Shown: piece after piece, positions 52,611 to 61,638 of the stretch | How positions within the stretch are numbered: the stretch's first letter is position 1 | Layout: each line of letters begins with the position of its first letter | Assembly: GCF_001715295.1 (NCBI RefSeq) | Contig: NZ_MDKB01000006.1 | Coordinates: forward strand, 1-64,000 | Reading direction: 5' to 3' | Length of the DNA: 64,000 nt | Source of the DNA: Streptomyces griseus | GTDB lineage: Bacteria > Actinomycetota > Actinomycetes > Streptomycetales > Streptomycetaceae | The notes under the pieces: generated by a model | Databases searched by the model: none | The model's input: the letters and a program-made list of their open reading frames with translations, nothing else | Told to the model about the DNA's origin: nothing | Position numbers and translations under genes: made by a program

Positions 52611-53102
52611 TCAGGCGGGCGCCGCGATCTCCGCCCAGACGGTCTTGCCCGGCGTGTCCGGCGTACGGGAGACGCCCCAGTCCAGGCAGAGCCGCTGCAC
52701 GATGAACATGCCGTGCCCCCCGGGCCGTCCCGCGCGGTGCGGGGTACGGGGCGCGGGCTGGCCGGTGCCGCCGTCTACGACCTCGACCCGGAGGGCCTTG
52801 GGCGAGCAGGCGATACGGAGCTCCTCGGGCCCGCCGGCGTGCAGGCAGGCGTTGGTCACGAGCTCGGAGACGACCAGCAGTACGTCCTCGGCGGCCGCTC
52901 TGCGGTCGGCCCCGGACGCGGGGAGCCAGCCCCAGTCGTGCAGGGCCTGCCGGGCGAAGTCCCGGGCCATCGGCACGATGCCCGTCGCCTCCCGCAGCGA
53001 GAGGGAGCGCCACTGCCGGTCGGCCGGCACGGCTGAGGCGGCGCCCGTACCGTCCGGCTCGCGGCCGAGGCCGCCCGGCGGATGCTGCCGGGTGGTGCTC
53101 AT
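52611..53102 (-). CDS. prsI: Anti-sigma factor, RsbW/SpoIIAB-like serine kinase (PrsI-type)
   Basis: The protein has 163 residues. It is a GHKL ATPase domain with an N box (DVLLVVSELVTNACLHAG), a G1-type Asp region (LRVEVVDGGTGQP) and a GGHGMFIVQRLCLDWG lid/G2 segment. Such kinases bind a SigB/SigF-type sigma factor and phosphorylate the antagonist. The gene lies next to an anti-anti-sigma gene and divergent from the sigma gene, the order remembered for the S. coelicolor sigI locus; the symbol rests on that synteny. Start ATG 53102. Confidence 0.85.
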   Translation of the reverse strand: MSTTRQHPPGGLGREPDGTGAASAVPADRQWRSLSLREATGIVPMARDFARQALHDWGWLPASGADRRAAAEDVLLVVSELVTNACLHAGGPEELRIACSPKALRVEVVDGGTGQPAPRTPHRAGRPGGHGMFIVQRLCLDWGVSRTPDTPGKTVWAEIAAPA

Positions 53103-53299
53103 CAGCGCTTCACCTCACCGATTCACCGTGTTGCCATCGAACAGATTCTGGTCAGTTGCAGAGTGTGAGGCGTCCAGGACGCCACCGGGGTGTCTCCTGC
53201 CCTGTCGCACGACGACGACACCCACTTCGGCTACGCCGAAAGCGTGACGCGGGCCGATCGGCAGCCGTCGGTCACCGGAGCAGCGCATGAGACCCGCCG

Positions 53300-53668
53300 T
53301 CAGGAACCCAGGGCGTCTTCGAGCGAGGCGTGGACGGTGAAGACCGCCTCCGCACCCGTGATCTCGAAGACGCGGGCCACCATGGGCTGCATGCCCGCGA
53401 GGTGAACCGCTCCCCCGGCCGCCTCGGCCTGGAGGCGGGCACCGAGCAGGACGTTGAGCCCTGTGGAGTCACAGAATTCGAGGCGCGAGCAGTCGACCAC
53501 CAGGCGCACGCGCCCTTGCTCGACCGCGCTCTCCAGCGGCTCGCGCAGCAGATCCGCGGTGTGGTGATCGAGCTCACCCACCGGCGTCACGACTTCGCTC
53601 AGCCCTTCGGTGCGGACCTCGACCTGTAGTCGACCCCGGTTCGCACTGCCGACCGTCCCGCGGTCCAT
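53300..53668 (-). CDS. arsI: Anti-sigma factor antagonist (STAS domain, ArsI-type)
   Basis: The protein has 122 residues with a STAS fold. VVTPVGELDHHTADLLREPL leads to the phosphorylation site LEFCDSTGLNVLLGARL (Ser in DSTG). Unphosphorylated, it should capture the PrsI-type kinase and free SigI. ATG 53668 has GAGGGAC upstream. It is upstream of the anti-sigma gene on the same strand with a 197-bp gap, so the two may also be separately transcribed. The symbol is by synteny. Confidence 0.85.
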   Translation of the reverse strand: MDRGTVGSANRGRLQVEVRTEGLSEVVTPVGELDHHTADLLREPLESAVEQGRVRLVVDCSRLEFCDSTGLNVLLGARLQAEAAGGAVHLAGMQPMVARVFEITGAEAVFTVHASLEDALGS

Positions 53669-53958
53669 GCCCGTCCCTCTTCGCCGTCCGACACCGTCCG
53701 CGCCGTTTGCCGCGACCGTCTCCGTGGCTTCCGCCGACGTCCATGAAACATTACGCGTTTCCCTCACCACACGGTAGTCGAAGAACTCAACAAACCGGAC
53801 ATACAGGGTGAATTGGTGCTTGTAACTCGCGCCCGGAACCGGGTAAGGGTAGAGGGCACCACATCACCTGGACGCTCGATCGGCTTCGGAGGCGCCGCTT
53901 CACCGCAGGAACACGTAGGGGCATCGGCAGCCATATGCCGAGAACGATGGAGGAGACC

Positions 53959-54930
53959 ATGTCACCCCGGCTCGACGTATCGCGTACCCACCTCGCGACG
54001 TCGGCATGTCCTCAGGGACCGACCGATTCAGACTTTCCCGCTGCGAGCGCCGCACCCGGCGCGCGCACCGGCCACCGCACCGGCCCCACGGCCGGTGCCA
54101 CCACCGCCGGCCTTCCGGACCAGGGCCTCGGCGATCTCCCCGAGATCCCGCCCTACGCCGACATCGGCGCCGTCGACGCCAGGGCGCTGTCGAAGACGCT
54201 CTTCGCGCGGCTCGAGGTGCTCGAGGAAGGCACCCCCGAGTACGCGTACGTCCGTAACACGCTGGTCGAACTCAACCTCGCCCTGGTCAAGTTCGCCGCT
54301 TCCCGGTTCCGCACCCGCAGCGAGCCGATGGAGGACATCGTCCAGGTCGGCACCATCGGCCTGATCAAGGCGATCGACCGCTTCCAGCTCAGCCGGGGCG
54401 TGGAGTTCCCGACGTTCGCGATGCCCACCGTCATCGGTGAGATCAAGCGGTTCTTCCGGGACACCAGTTGGTCCGTGCGCGTCCCGCGCCGGCTCCAGGA
54501 GCTGCGGCTCGACCTCGCCAAGGCGGGCGACGAGCTGGCCCAGCGGCTGGACCGCACGCCCACCGTGGGCGAGTTGGCCGAGCGCCTCGGCATCGGCGAG
54601 GACGAGGTCGTGGAGGGCATGACGGCGAGCAACGCGTACACCGCGAGCTCACTGGACGCCACGTCCGAGAGCGACGACCACGAGGGCGCGCTCGCGGACC
54701 GTATGGGCTACGAGGACCACGGCATCGAGGGCATCGAGTACGTCGAGTCCCTCAAGCCGCTCATCGCCTCCCTGCCGCTGCGCGACCGCACGATCCTCTC
54801 GCTGCGGTTCGTGGACAACATGACGCAGTCGGAGATCGGCGAGGAGCTCGGCATCTCGCAGATGCACGTGTCCCGGCTGCTCTCCCGGACGCTCGTCAAG
54901 CTCAGGAAGGGTCTCACCGTCGAGGAGTGA
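53959..54930 (+). CDS. sigI: SigB/SigF-type alternative sigma factor (SigI-type)
   Basis: The protein has 323 residues. After a disordered N-terminus of about 70 residues come region 2 (EPMEDIVQVGTIGLIKAIDR and RGVEFPTFAMPTVIGEIKRF), region 3 (VRVPRRLQELRLDLAKAGDE) and region 4 (LRDRTILSLRFVDNMTQSE and GISQMHVSRLLSRTL). This is the Streptomyces group of nine or so SigB homologues for osmotic stress and development. ATG 53959 follows GGAGGAG. It is divergent from arsI/prsI. The symbol is from synteny with the S. coelicolor sigI locus. Confidence 0.88.
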   Translation: MSPRLDVSRTHLATSACPQGPTDSDFPAASAAPGARTGHRTGPTAGATTAGLPDQGLGDLPEIPPYADIGAVDARALSKTLFARLEVLEEGTPEYAYVRNTLVELNLALVKFAASRFRTRSEPMEDIVQVGTIGLIKAIDRFQLSRGVEFPTFAMPTVIGEIKRFFRDTSWSVRVPRRLQELRLDLAKAGDELAQRLDRTPTVGELAERLGIGEDEVVEGMTASNAYTASSLDATSESDDHEGALADRMGYEDHGIEGIEYVESLKPLIASLPLRDRTILSLRFVDNMTQSEIGEELGISQMHVSRLLSRTLVKLRKGLTVEE

Positions 54931-54956
54931 CCCGGCGCCCGGACACACAGGCGCGC

Positions 54957-55000
54957 CACGCGGAAGGACCCGCCCGGCAAAGGGCGGGTCCTTCCGCGTG
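54957..55000. terminator. Bidirectional terminator after sigI
   Basis: A perfect 19-bp stem (54957-54975 with 54982-55000) closes the 6-base loop GGCAAA, between the convergent sigI and hutI genes. Confidence 0.92.
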
Positions 55001-55101
55001 TCCGAGCGCTCCTCGGGAAGGGGCGGGCCCCGCCGCCACCGATGCCGCGGGGCCGTGCGCGACGCGTACGCCCCGCCCCCGCGCCGCGCCGCGGATCGCC
55101 G

Positions 55102-56283
55102 TCACCGGCCTCCCGGGACCCGCTCGCCGCACCGCCACACGGAGTGGACCAGCGGGACCCCCGGCCGGTAGGCGAGGTGGACGTGGCTCGGCGCGTCCAG
55201 GAGGACGAGGTCGGCGCGGGCGCCCGGGGCGATGCGGCCGACGTCGGTACGGCGCAGGGCGGCGGCGCCCCCGGCGGTGGCCGACCAGAGGGCCTCGTCC
55301 GGGGTCATCCCCATGTCCCGTACCGCGAGGGCCACGCAGAAGGGCATGGAGGAGGTGAAGGAGGAGCCCGGGTTGCAGTCCGTGGACAGGGCGACCGTGG
55401 CGCCCGCGTCCAGCAGGCGCCGGGCGTCGGGCCAGTCGGCGCGGGTGGAGAACTCCGCGCCGGGCAGGAGGGTGGCGACCGTGTCGCCCTGGCCGAGCGC
55501 GTCGAGGTCGGCGTCCGTGAGGTGGGTGCAGTGGTCGGCTGAGGCCGCGCCCAGCTCCACGGCCAGCTGGACCCCGGGGCCGTGGCCGAGCTGGTTGGCG
55601 TGGACGCGCGGGCTCAGCCCCCGGGCGAGGCCGGCGGTCAGGATCGCGCGGGCCTGGTCGCCGTCGAAGGCGCCCCGCTCGCAGAACACGTCGATCCAGC
55701 GGGCGTACGGGGCACAGGCGTCCAGCATCGGCCCGGTGACCAGGTCGACGTACCCGGCGGGGTCGTCGGCGTAGTCGGGGGACACGATGTGGGCGCCGAG
55801 GTAGGTCACCTCGTCCGTGTGGCGGGCGGCGACGCGCAGGGAGCGTGCCTCGTCCTCGACGGTGAGGCCGTAACCGGACTTGGTCTCCAGGGTGGTGGTG
55901 CCCTGGCGGAGCGCCTCGGCGAGGTAGCGGGCGACGTTGGCGGAGAGCTCCTCGTCGGAGGCGGCGCGGGTGGCGGCCACGGTCGTGCGGATGCCGCCCG
56001 CGGAGTAGGGGCGGCCCGACATCCGCGCGTTGAACTCGTCGGTGCGGTCTCCCGCGAAGACCAGGTGGGAGTGCGAGTCGACGAAGCCGGGGATCATGGC
56101 CCGGCCGCCCGCGTCGACGGCGTTGTCGGTGGCGGGTGCTTTGCTGGATTCACCGGTCCAGACGATGCGCTCGCCCTCGATGACGACGGCCGCGTCGCGG
56201 ATCAGGCCCAGGGGGGTTCCGGTGTCGAGGGAGGGGTCGTTGGTGACCAGTACGGCGATGTCGGTGACCGCGGTCGTCGTCAT
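55102..56283 (-). CDS. hutI: Imidazolonepropionase
   Basis: The enzyme has 393 residues and hydrolyses imidazolonepropionate to N-formimidoyl-L-glutamate, step three of histidine degradation. Amidohydrolase metal motifs are GFVDSHSHLVFAGDRTDEF, SPRVHANQLGHGPG, SADHCTHLTDADL and VALSTDCNPGSS. It is the last gene of the hut operon, 185 bp after hutF. ATG 56283 gives the family start MTTTAVTDIAVLVTND; the in-frame sequence further upstream is unrelated. Confidence 0.95.
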   Translation of the reverse strand: MTTTAVTDIAVLVTNDPSLDTGTPLGLIRDAAVVIEGERIVWTGESSKAPATDNAVDAGGRAMIPGFVDSHSHLVFAGDRTDEFNARMSGRPYSAGGIRTTVAATRAASDEELSANVARYLAEALRQGTTTLETKSGYGLTVEDEARSLRVAARHTDEVTYLGAHIVSPDYADDPAGYVDLVTGPMLDACAPYARWIDVFCERGAFDGDQARAILTAGLARGLSPRVHANQLGHGPGVQLAVELGAASADHCTHLTDADLDALGQGDTVATLLPGAEFSTRADWPDARRLLDAGATVALSTDCNPGSSFTSSMPFCVALAVRDMGMTPDEALWSATAGGAAALRRTDVGRIAPGARADLVLLDAPSHVHLAYRPGVPLVHSVWRCGERVPGGR

Positions 56284-56468
56284 CCGGGCGCTGCTTTCGT
56301 CGTGGGTGGGGGCCCTCGGCCGAGATGCCGGACGGGTCCCGGGGCGGATCGTACGGCCCGACGGGCGGGCCGTGCCGGCGGGTTCGGCCGGTCGCGAGGG
56401 GCGGGTCGGAGGCGTGGGGCGGATCAGCCCCACGAGGGCGTGCGGGCTCGCACGGTACGTGTGGCCGG

Positions 56469-57836
56469 TCAGGCCCGCAGGGCAGCGACGGCCGAAGCGA
56501 GCGCTCCGGGCACGTCCTCGACCAGGGTGTGGTGACCGTCCCGGACGATGTGCCTGCCTCCTACGACGGTGTGCCGGACATCCGCCGCGGAGGCGGCGAA
56601 TACAGCCGCTTCGGCTGCCAGCCGGGGCGCCGGTCCCGCTGTCCTGACGGAGTCCAGTGCGATGGTCGTGAGGTCGGCCGGAGCTCCGGGTTCGAGCGTG
56701 CCCGCGTCCGGACGGCCCAGGGCGGCGTGACCGTCGGCGGAGGCCGCCCTGAGCAGGGCGGCCGCGGTCCAGTGGCCCCGGGCGTGGGTGCGGAGCCGTT
56801 CGTTGAGTTCCATCGCCCGGGCCTCCTCGAAGAGGTCGATCACCGCGTGGCTGTCGCTGCCCAGCGAGAGCGGGGAACCCGCCCGCTGGAGCGCGGCGGC
56901 GGGGCCGATGCCGTCGGCGAGGTCGCGTTCCGTGGTGGGGCACATGCAGGTGCCGGTCCGGGAGGAGCCCAGCAGCTCGATGTCCCCGGGCGTGAGGTGC
57001 GTGTTGTGGATGCCCGTGGTGTGCGGCCCGAGGACCCCGTGGTCCGCGAGGAGCCGGGTGGGGGTGCGCCCGTGCGCGGCGAGACAGGCCTCGTTCTCCG
57101 CGGTCTGCTCGGACAGGTGCACGTGGAGCGGGGCGCCGCGCTCCCGCGCCCATCGTGTGACGGTGGCCAGCTCCGCGGCCGGGACGGCGCGCACGGAGTG
57201 GATGGCCGCGCCGATCAGCGCCTGGCCGTCGGCCTTGAGGAGGGAGGCGCGCTCGGCCCAGGCCTCGGCGGTGGTGTCGGAGAAGCGGAGCTGGTGCCGG
57301 TCGGGCTTCCGGCCGAAGCCGGCGGCGAGGTAGGCGGTGTCGAGCAGCGTGATGCGGATGCCCGCTTCGGCCGCCGCCGCGATCAGCGCCTCACCCATCG
57401 CGTTCGGATTGTCGTACGGGGTGCCGCCCGGCGCGTGGTGAAGGTAGTGGAATTCGCCGACGCAGGTGATGCCGGCCAGCGCCATCTCGGCGTACGTCGC
57501 ACGGGCCAGCGCGAAGTAGGAGTCGGGGGTGAGCCGGGAGGCCGTCCGGTACATCAGGTCACGCCAGGTCCAGAAGGTCCCCGAACCCACCTGGACGGTG
57601 GAGCGCAGAGCCCGGTGGAAGGCGTGCGAGTGGGTGTTGGCCAGCCCGGGAAGGGTCAGACCGCGCAGGACGGTCGCACCGGACGGCGGCGTCCTGGCGC
57701 CCGTACGCACACCGGCGATGCGGCCTCCGGCCACGTCCAGGGCGACCCCCGGTTCCACATGGGTACCGAGCCAGGCGTGGGACATCCAGTAGGTGGCGGT
57801 GACCGGCGGGCCCGCCGGTCGGGTCGTCAGCTGCAC
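56469..57836 (-). CDS. hutF: Formimidoylglutamate deiminase
   Basis: The enzyme has 455 residues and deaminates N-formimidoyl-L-glutamate to N-formyl-L-glutamate plus ammonia. Motifs are LANTHSHAFHRALR, PLHVHLSEQTAENEAC, GIHNTHLTPGDIEL, TCMCPTTERDLADGIGPA and LGSDSHAVIDLFEEAR. GTG 57836 has GGAAGG upstream and overlaps the preceding gene by 10 bp. The presence of HutF means the pathway yields N-formylglutamate, which then needs a deformylase. Confidence 0.94.
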   Translation of the reverse strand: MQLTTRPAGPPVTATYWMSHAWLGTHVEPGVALDVAGGRIAGVRTGARTPPSGATVLRGLTLPGLANTHSHAFHRALRSTVQVGSGTFWTWRDLMYRTASRLTPDSYFALARATYAEMALAGITCVGEFHYLHHAPGGTPYDNPNAMGEALIAAAAEAGIRITLLDTAYLAAGFGRKPDRHQLRFSDTTAEAWAERASLLKADGQALIGAAIHSVRAVPAAELATVTRWARERGAPLHVHLSEQTAENEACLAAHGRTPTRLLADHGVLGPHTTGIHNTHLTPGDIELLGSSRTGTCMCPTTERDLADGIGPAAALQRAGSPLSLGSDSHAVIDLFEEARAMELNERLRTHARGHWTAAALLRAASADGHAALGRPDAGTLEPGAPADLTTIALDSVRTAGPAPRLAAEAAVFAASAADVRHTVVGGRHIVRDGHHTLVEDVPGALASAVAALRA

Positions 57837-59188
57837 GCGAGACCTTCCAGTACGTCGGCGAGTGCCGTCACCCCGGCCACGCAGTCGTCCTCACGGGCGT
57901 GTTCGGCCGGCGAGTGCGAGATCCCGGTCGGGTTCCGCACGAACAGCATGGCGGTCGGCACGGAAGCGGACAAAATACCCGCATCGTGTCCTGCCCCGGT
58001 CCCCAGCACGGGCACGTCGCGCCCCGTGCCGTCCGGGCCCCGCTTCCCCAGCAGCCGGCGGATCTCGTCCCGCAGGACGTGCTGGAACTCCACGACGGGC
58101 GTGAAGGACTCGCGTACGACGTCGAGGTCGATCCCGGCCCGCTCCGCGTGCTCCCGGGCGGCCCGCTCGATCCCCCCGACGACGGCGTCGAGGGTGGCCT
58201 GGTCGGCGGCGCGCGAGTCGAGCCAGCCCCGCACGAGGGAGGGGATGGCGTTGACCCCGTTGGGCTCGACGGCGACCTTCCCGAAGGTCGCCAGACCACC
58301 GGCGAGTTCCGCCTCGCGCCGGGCCGCGAGCACGGTCTCGGCGTACGTGAGCATCGGGTCGCGGCGATCGGCGAGGCGGGTGGTGCCCGCGTGGTTGGCC
58401 TCGCCCCGGAAGTCGAACCTCCAGCGGCCGTGCGGCCAGATGGCCGAGGCGACGCCGACCGGGTACCCGTCGAGGTCGAGGGCCCGCCCCTGCTCGACGT
58501 GCAGTTCGACGAAGGCACCGATGCGGGCGAGCCGTTCGGGGTCGGGGCCGATGGCGTCCGGGTCGTGTCCGGCCGCCTCCATGGCCCGGGGCAGCGGCAC
58601 ACCGTCCCCGTCGCGGAGCAGGCGCGCCTTCCCGGGAGTCAGCTGTCCGGCGGTAAGCCGGGAGCCGACGCAGGCGAGCCCGAAGCGGGCCCCTTCCTCG
58701 TCACCGAAGTTGGTGATGGCGAAGGGCTTCGCGAACTCCGCTCCCCTGCGGCGGAGTTCGTCGAAAGCGGCGAAGGCGGAGACCACACCGAGAGGTCCGT
58801 CGAAGGCTCCGCCGTCCGGCACGGAGTCCAGGTGCGAGCCGGTGACGACGGCGTCCCCGGCCAGCGGGTCGCCGGACCAGGCCCACTGGTTGCCGTTCCG
58901 GTCGGTCTCGAGGGCGAGGCCCCGGGACTCCGCCTGGGCACGGAACCACGCACGGCAGTCCAGGTCGGCCCCGGTCCACGCGTACCGCCGGTATCCGCCG
59001 CTGCCGGAGTGGCGGCCGATGGGCGCGAGTGAGCGCCACATCGAGTGGAACGACTGCGGCTCGGAGAGCGGGCGCCCGGCCGGCTCGTGCGGTCCGGGCC
59101 CGGCGCCGGGCGCTGCGCCCGCCGCCTCTGCCGGGGCTCCCCGGCGGGGCTCCGTGCCGTGCGGCCGGCCGCCGGCGGTCCCGGTCAC
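57827..59188 (-). CDS. M20-family amidohydrolase (allantoate amidohydrolase-like) in the HutG position
   Basis: The protein has 453 residues. The M20 dimetal motifs are VVTGSHLDSVPDGGAFDGPL, ITNFGDEEGARFG, FVELHVEQGRALD and ISHSPAEHAREDDC. Sequence family: N-carbamoyl-L-amino-acid hydrolase / allantoate amidohydrolase. No HutG (N-formylglutamate deformylase) gene is present in this otherwise compact hut operon. By position this enzyme could remove the formyl group from N-formylglutamate, chemically close to N-carbamoyl hydrolysis. That is inference. GTG 59188 overlaps the hutU stop (GTGA). The first 45 residues are a low-complexity Pro/Gly/Ala stretch, so a later start is possible. Confidence 0.88.
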   Translation of the reverse strand: MTGTAGGRPHGTEPRRGAPAEAAGAAPGAGPGPHEPAGRPLSEPQSFHSMWRSLAPIGRHSGSGGYRRYAWTGADLDCRAWFRAQAESRGLALETDRNGNQWAWSGDPLAGDAVVTGSHLDSVPDGGAFDGPLGVVSAFAAFDELRRRGAEFAKPFAITNFGDEEGARFGLACVGSRLTAGQLTPGKARLLRDGDGVPLPRAMEAAGHDPDAIGPDPERLARIGAFVELHVEQGRALDLDGYPVGVASAIWPHGRWRFDFRGEANHAGTTRLADRRDPMLTYAETVLAARREAELAGGLATFGKVAVEPNGVNAIPSLVRGWLDSRAADQATLDAVVGGIERAAREHAERAGIDLDVVRESFTPVVEFQHVLRDEIRRLLGKRGPDGTGRDVPVLGTGAGHDAGILSASVPTAMLFVRNPTGISHSPAEHAREDDCVAGVTALADVLEGLACS

Positions 59189-60849
59189 CGGCCGTCACCC
59201 TCCGCCATGGGGACCCGTACGCCCTTGGCCGAGGCGACGGACCCGGCGATGTCGTACCCCGCGTCGACATGCCGGATGACGCCCATGCCCGGGTCGTTCG
59301 TGAGGACCCGCCGGATCTTCTCGCCGGCCAGCTCCGTGCCGTCGGCGACGGTGACCTGCCCCGCGTGGATGGAGCGCCCCATCCCCACCCCGCCGCCGTG
59401 GTGCAGGGACACCCAGGACGCCCCCGACGCCACGTTGACCATGGCGTTCAGCAGCGGCCAGTCCGCGATGGCGTCGGAGCCGTCGAGCATGGCCTCGGTC
59501 TCGCGGTACGGCGAGGCGACGGACCCGCAGTCCAGGTGGTCGCGCCCGATGGCCAGCGGCGCGGCGAGCTCGCCGCTCGCCACCATGTCGTTGAACCGCT
59601 CACCGGCCCTGTCGCGCTCCCCGTACCCGAGCCAGCAGATCCGGGCGGGCAGTCCCTGGAAGTGGACCCGCTCACCGGCCATCCTGATCCAGCGGTGCAG
59701 CGACTCGTTCTCCGGGAAGAGTTCGAGCATCGCCTTGTCGGTCTTGTGGATGTCCGAGGCCTCACCCGACAGCGCGGCCCAGCGGAAGGGACCCTTGCCC
59801 TCGCAGAAGAGCGGCCGGATGTAGGCGGGCACGAATCCCGGGAAGTCGAACGCCCGCGCGTAGCCGGCGAGCTGGGCCTCCCCCCGGATCGAGTTGCCGT
59901 AGTCGAAGACCTCCGCCCCGGCGTCCATGAAGCCGACCATGGCCTCGACGTGCGCGGCCATCGACTCGCGGGCGCGCCTCGTGAAGTCGGCCGGCTTCTC
60001 GGCCGCGTACGCCGCCATGTCGTCGAAGTCGACGCCGACCGGCAGATAGGCGAGCGGGTCGTGGGCACTGGTCTGGTCGGTGACGATGTCGACGGGGGCG
60101 CCTTCGGCGAGCATGCGGGGCAGCAGTTCCGCCGCGTTGCCCAGCAGGCCGATGGAGAGCGGACGCCGCGCGTCCCGCGCCTCGACCGCCAGCTGGAGGG
60201 CGTGTTCGAGGGAGTCGGCCCGTACGTCCAGGAAGCGGTGCTCGATCCGCCGCTCGATGGCGCGGGGGTCGCAGTCGATGCAGAGGGCGACACCGTCGTT
60301 CATCGTCACGGCCAGCGGCTGGGCGCCGCCCATGCCGCCGAGGCCGGCGGTCAGCGTGATGGTGCCCGCCAGCGTTCCGCCGAACCGCTTGGCGGCGACG
60401 GCGGCGAACGTCTCGTAGGTGCCCTGGAGGATGCCCTGCGTCCCGATGTAGATCCAGGAGCCGGCGGTCATCTGGCCGTACATGGTGAGCCCGAGGGACT
60501 CCAGCCGGCGGAACTCCTCCCAGTTGGCCCAGTCGCCGACCAGGTTGGAGTTGGCGATCAGGACCCGCGGCGCCCACTCGTGCGTCTGCATGACCCCCAC
60601 CGGCCGCCCGGACTGGACGAGCATCGTCTCGTCCTGCTTGAGCGTCCGCAGCGTACGGACCATCGCGTCGAACGACCGCCAGTCGCGGGCCGCCTTGCCG
60701 GTGCCGCCGTAGACGACGAGCTTGTCGGGGTGCTCGGCGACCTCGGGGTCGAGGTTGTTCTGCAGCATGCGGAGGGCGGCTTCCTGCTGCCATCCCAGGG
60801 CGCTCAGTTCCGTACCGCGCGGTGCCCGTACGGGGCGGGGTCCTGACAT
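59185..60849 (-). CDS. hutU: Urocanate hydratase
   Basis: The enzyme has 554 residues, uses NAD and converts urocanate to imidazolonepropionate. Family stretches are LRMLQNNLDPEVAEHPDKLV, YGGTGKAARDW, the cofactor-binding TLTAGLGGMGGAQPLAVT with the essential Cys region ALCIDCDPRAIERR, and GASWVSLHHGGGVGMGRSIH. It is the first gene of the operon; a good promoter with an overlapping palindrome lies about 50-95 bp upstream. The histidase hutH is not in this window. Confidence 0.97.
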   Translation of the reverse strand: MSGPRPVRAPRGTELSALGWQQEAALRMLQNNLDPEVAEHPDKLVVYGGTGKAARDWRSFDAMVRTLRTLKQDETMLVQSGRPVGVMQTHEWAPRVLIANSNLVGDWANWEEFRRLESLGLTMYGQMTAGSWIYIGTQGILQGTYETFAAVAAKRFGGTLAGTITLTAGLGGMGGAQPLAVTMNDGVALCIDCDPRAIERRIEHRFLDVRADSLEHALQLAVEARDARRPLSIGLLGNAAELLPRMLAEGAPVDIVTDQTSAHDPLAYLPVGVDFDDMAAYAAEKPADFTRRARESMAAHVEAMVGFMDAGAEVFDYGNSIRGEAQLAGYARAFDFPGFVPAYIRPLFCEGKGPFRWAALSGEASDIHKTDKAMLELFPENESLHRWIRMAGERVHFQGLPARICWLGYGERDRAGERFNDMVASGELAAPLAIGRDHLDCGSVASPYRETEAMLDGSDAIADWPLLNAMVNVASGASWVSLHHGGGVGMGRSIHAGQVTVADGTELAGEKIRRVLTNDPGMGVIRHVDAGYDIAGSVASAKGVRVPMAEGDGR

Positions 60850-60898
60850 GGGGGATGCCTCCTCGCGACTGCGACCGTCATGACTGAAGACCGAGCAC

Positions 60899-60945
60899 TG
60901 TGACTGTTCTATTCACATCCTGACGGCCTGAATACTCCTAGTCAA
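60899..60945 (-). promoter_or_regulatory. hutU promoter with overlapping palindromic operator
   Basis: On the minus strand TTGACT (60940-60945) and CAGGAT (60917-60922) are separated by exactly 17 bp. The perfect inverted pair TGTGA-n9-TCACA (60899-60917) sits right after the -10 and covers the predicted start. A repressor bound there would block transcription, which fits substrate induction of histidine use. The rest of the 348-bp gap to the roadblock operon holds no gene. Confidence 0.65.
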
Positions 60946-61197
60946 CAGGGCGGGACCCCGCCGCCCGGGCGGGCCGGGGCCGCACACCCGGACGGTGGTC
61001 CCGCCCCCGCGCTCCCCGGGCCGGACCACCGGGCAGCCGGACCGGCGCGATCCCGGCCCGTCGCAGGGCGCCGACCTGCACCCTTGTCACGACCTCTCGC
61101 ATGTACCAATGGAAAATGCCAGAACTCCCACCAGCCGCGAGCACGTTGCGTAGCCTCTGCACTACAGCCGTACGCCACGTCGGGAGGGGAGTCCGCG

Positions 61198-61638
61198 GTG
61201 CCCGGAATCGACGAGTGCCTGCTCGAGGTCATGAGGCTGCCCGGCGCCCGGGGCGCCGCGGTGGTCGACTGGACGAGCGGCCTCGCCCTCGGCACCATCG
61301 GCGAATCGCCCAACGGCGACCACGAGGCGACGGCCGCGGAGACCGCCGAAGTGGCCCGGATGGCGGCCGAACAGCCGGTCTTCGCGGGCGACGCCGCGGT
61401 GGCCGGCCCCGGGACCCGCACCCCGGGGGCGGTCCCGCCCCACCCACCCGGGTTACCCGGCCTCGCCGTCGAGGACGTCATCATCACCACCGCGCCCGGC
61501 TACCACATCCTCCGTTTCGTCGAGACGTCCTTCGACAGCAGCGTCTTCCTCCACCTCTGGCTGGACCGCGCCGAAGGCAATCTCGCCCTCGCACGCATGC
61601 GGCTCGGCGACATCGCGGAGCGGCTGGTCCTGGCATGA
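61198..61638 (+). CDS. Roadblock/LC7 domain protein 1
   Basis: The protein has 146 residues. It is a roadblock fold (GARGAAVVDWTSGLALGTIG, then VEDVIITTAPGYHILRFVET and SSVFLHLWLDRAEGNLALAR) with a low-complexity Ala/Pro/Gly insertion of about 40 residues in the middle. It is a clear paralogue of the protein at 63010-63384, sharing DxTSGxALGT and the final LDxxxxNLAxAR. Roadblock proteins regulate small GTPases (MglB-like) or scaffold signalling complexes. GGGAGGGGA precedes GTG 61198. Its stop overlaps the next start (ATGA). Confidence 0.85.
   Translation: MPGIDECLLEVMRLPGARGAAVVDWTSGLALGTIGESPNGDHEATAAETAEVARMAAEQPVFAGDAAVAGPGTRTPGAVPPHPPGLPGLAVEDVIITTAPGYHILRFVETSFDSSVFLHLWLDRAEGNLALARMRLGDIAERLVLA

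Noticed and set aside
55102..57153. HutI fused to upstream sequence in one 683-residue frame
   Set aside because: The sequence upstream of ATG 56283 is a shadow of hutF on another frame, and the family N-terminus begins at 56283.
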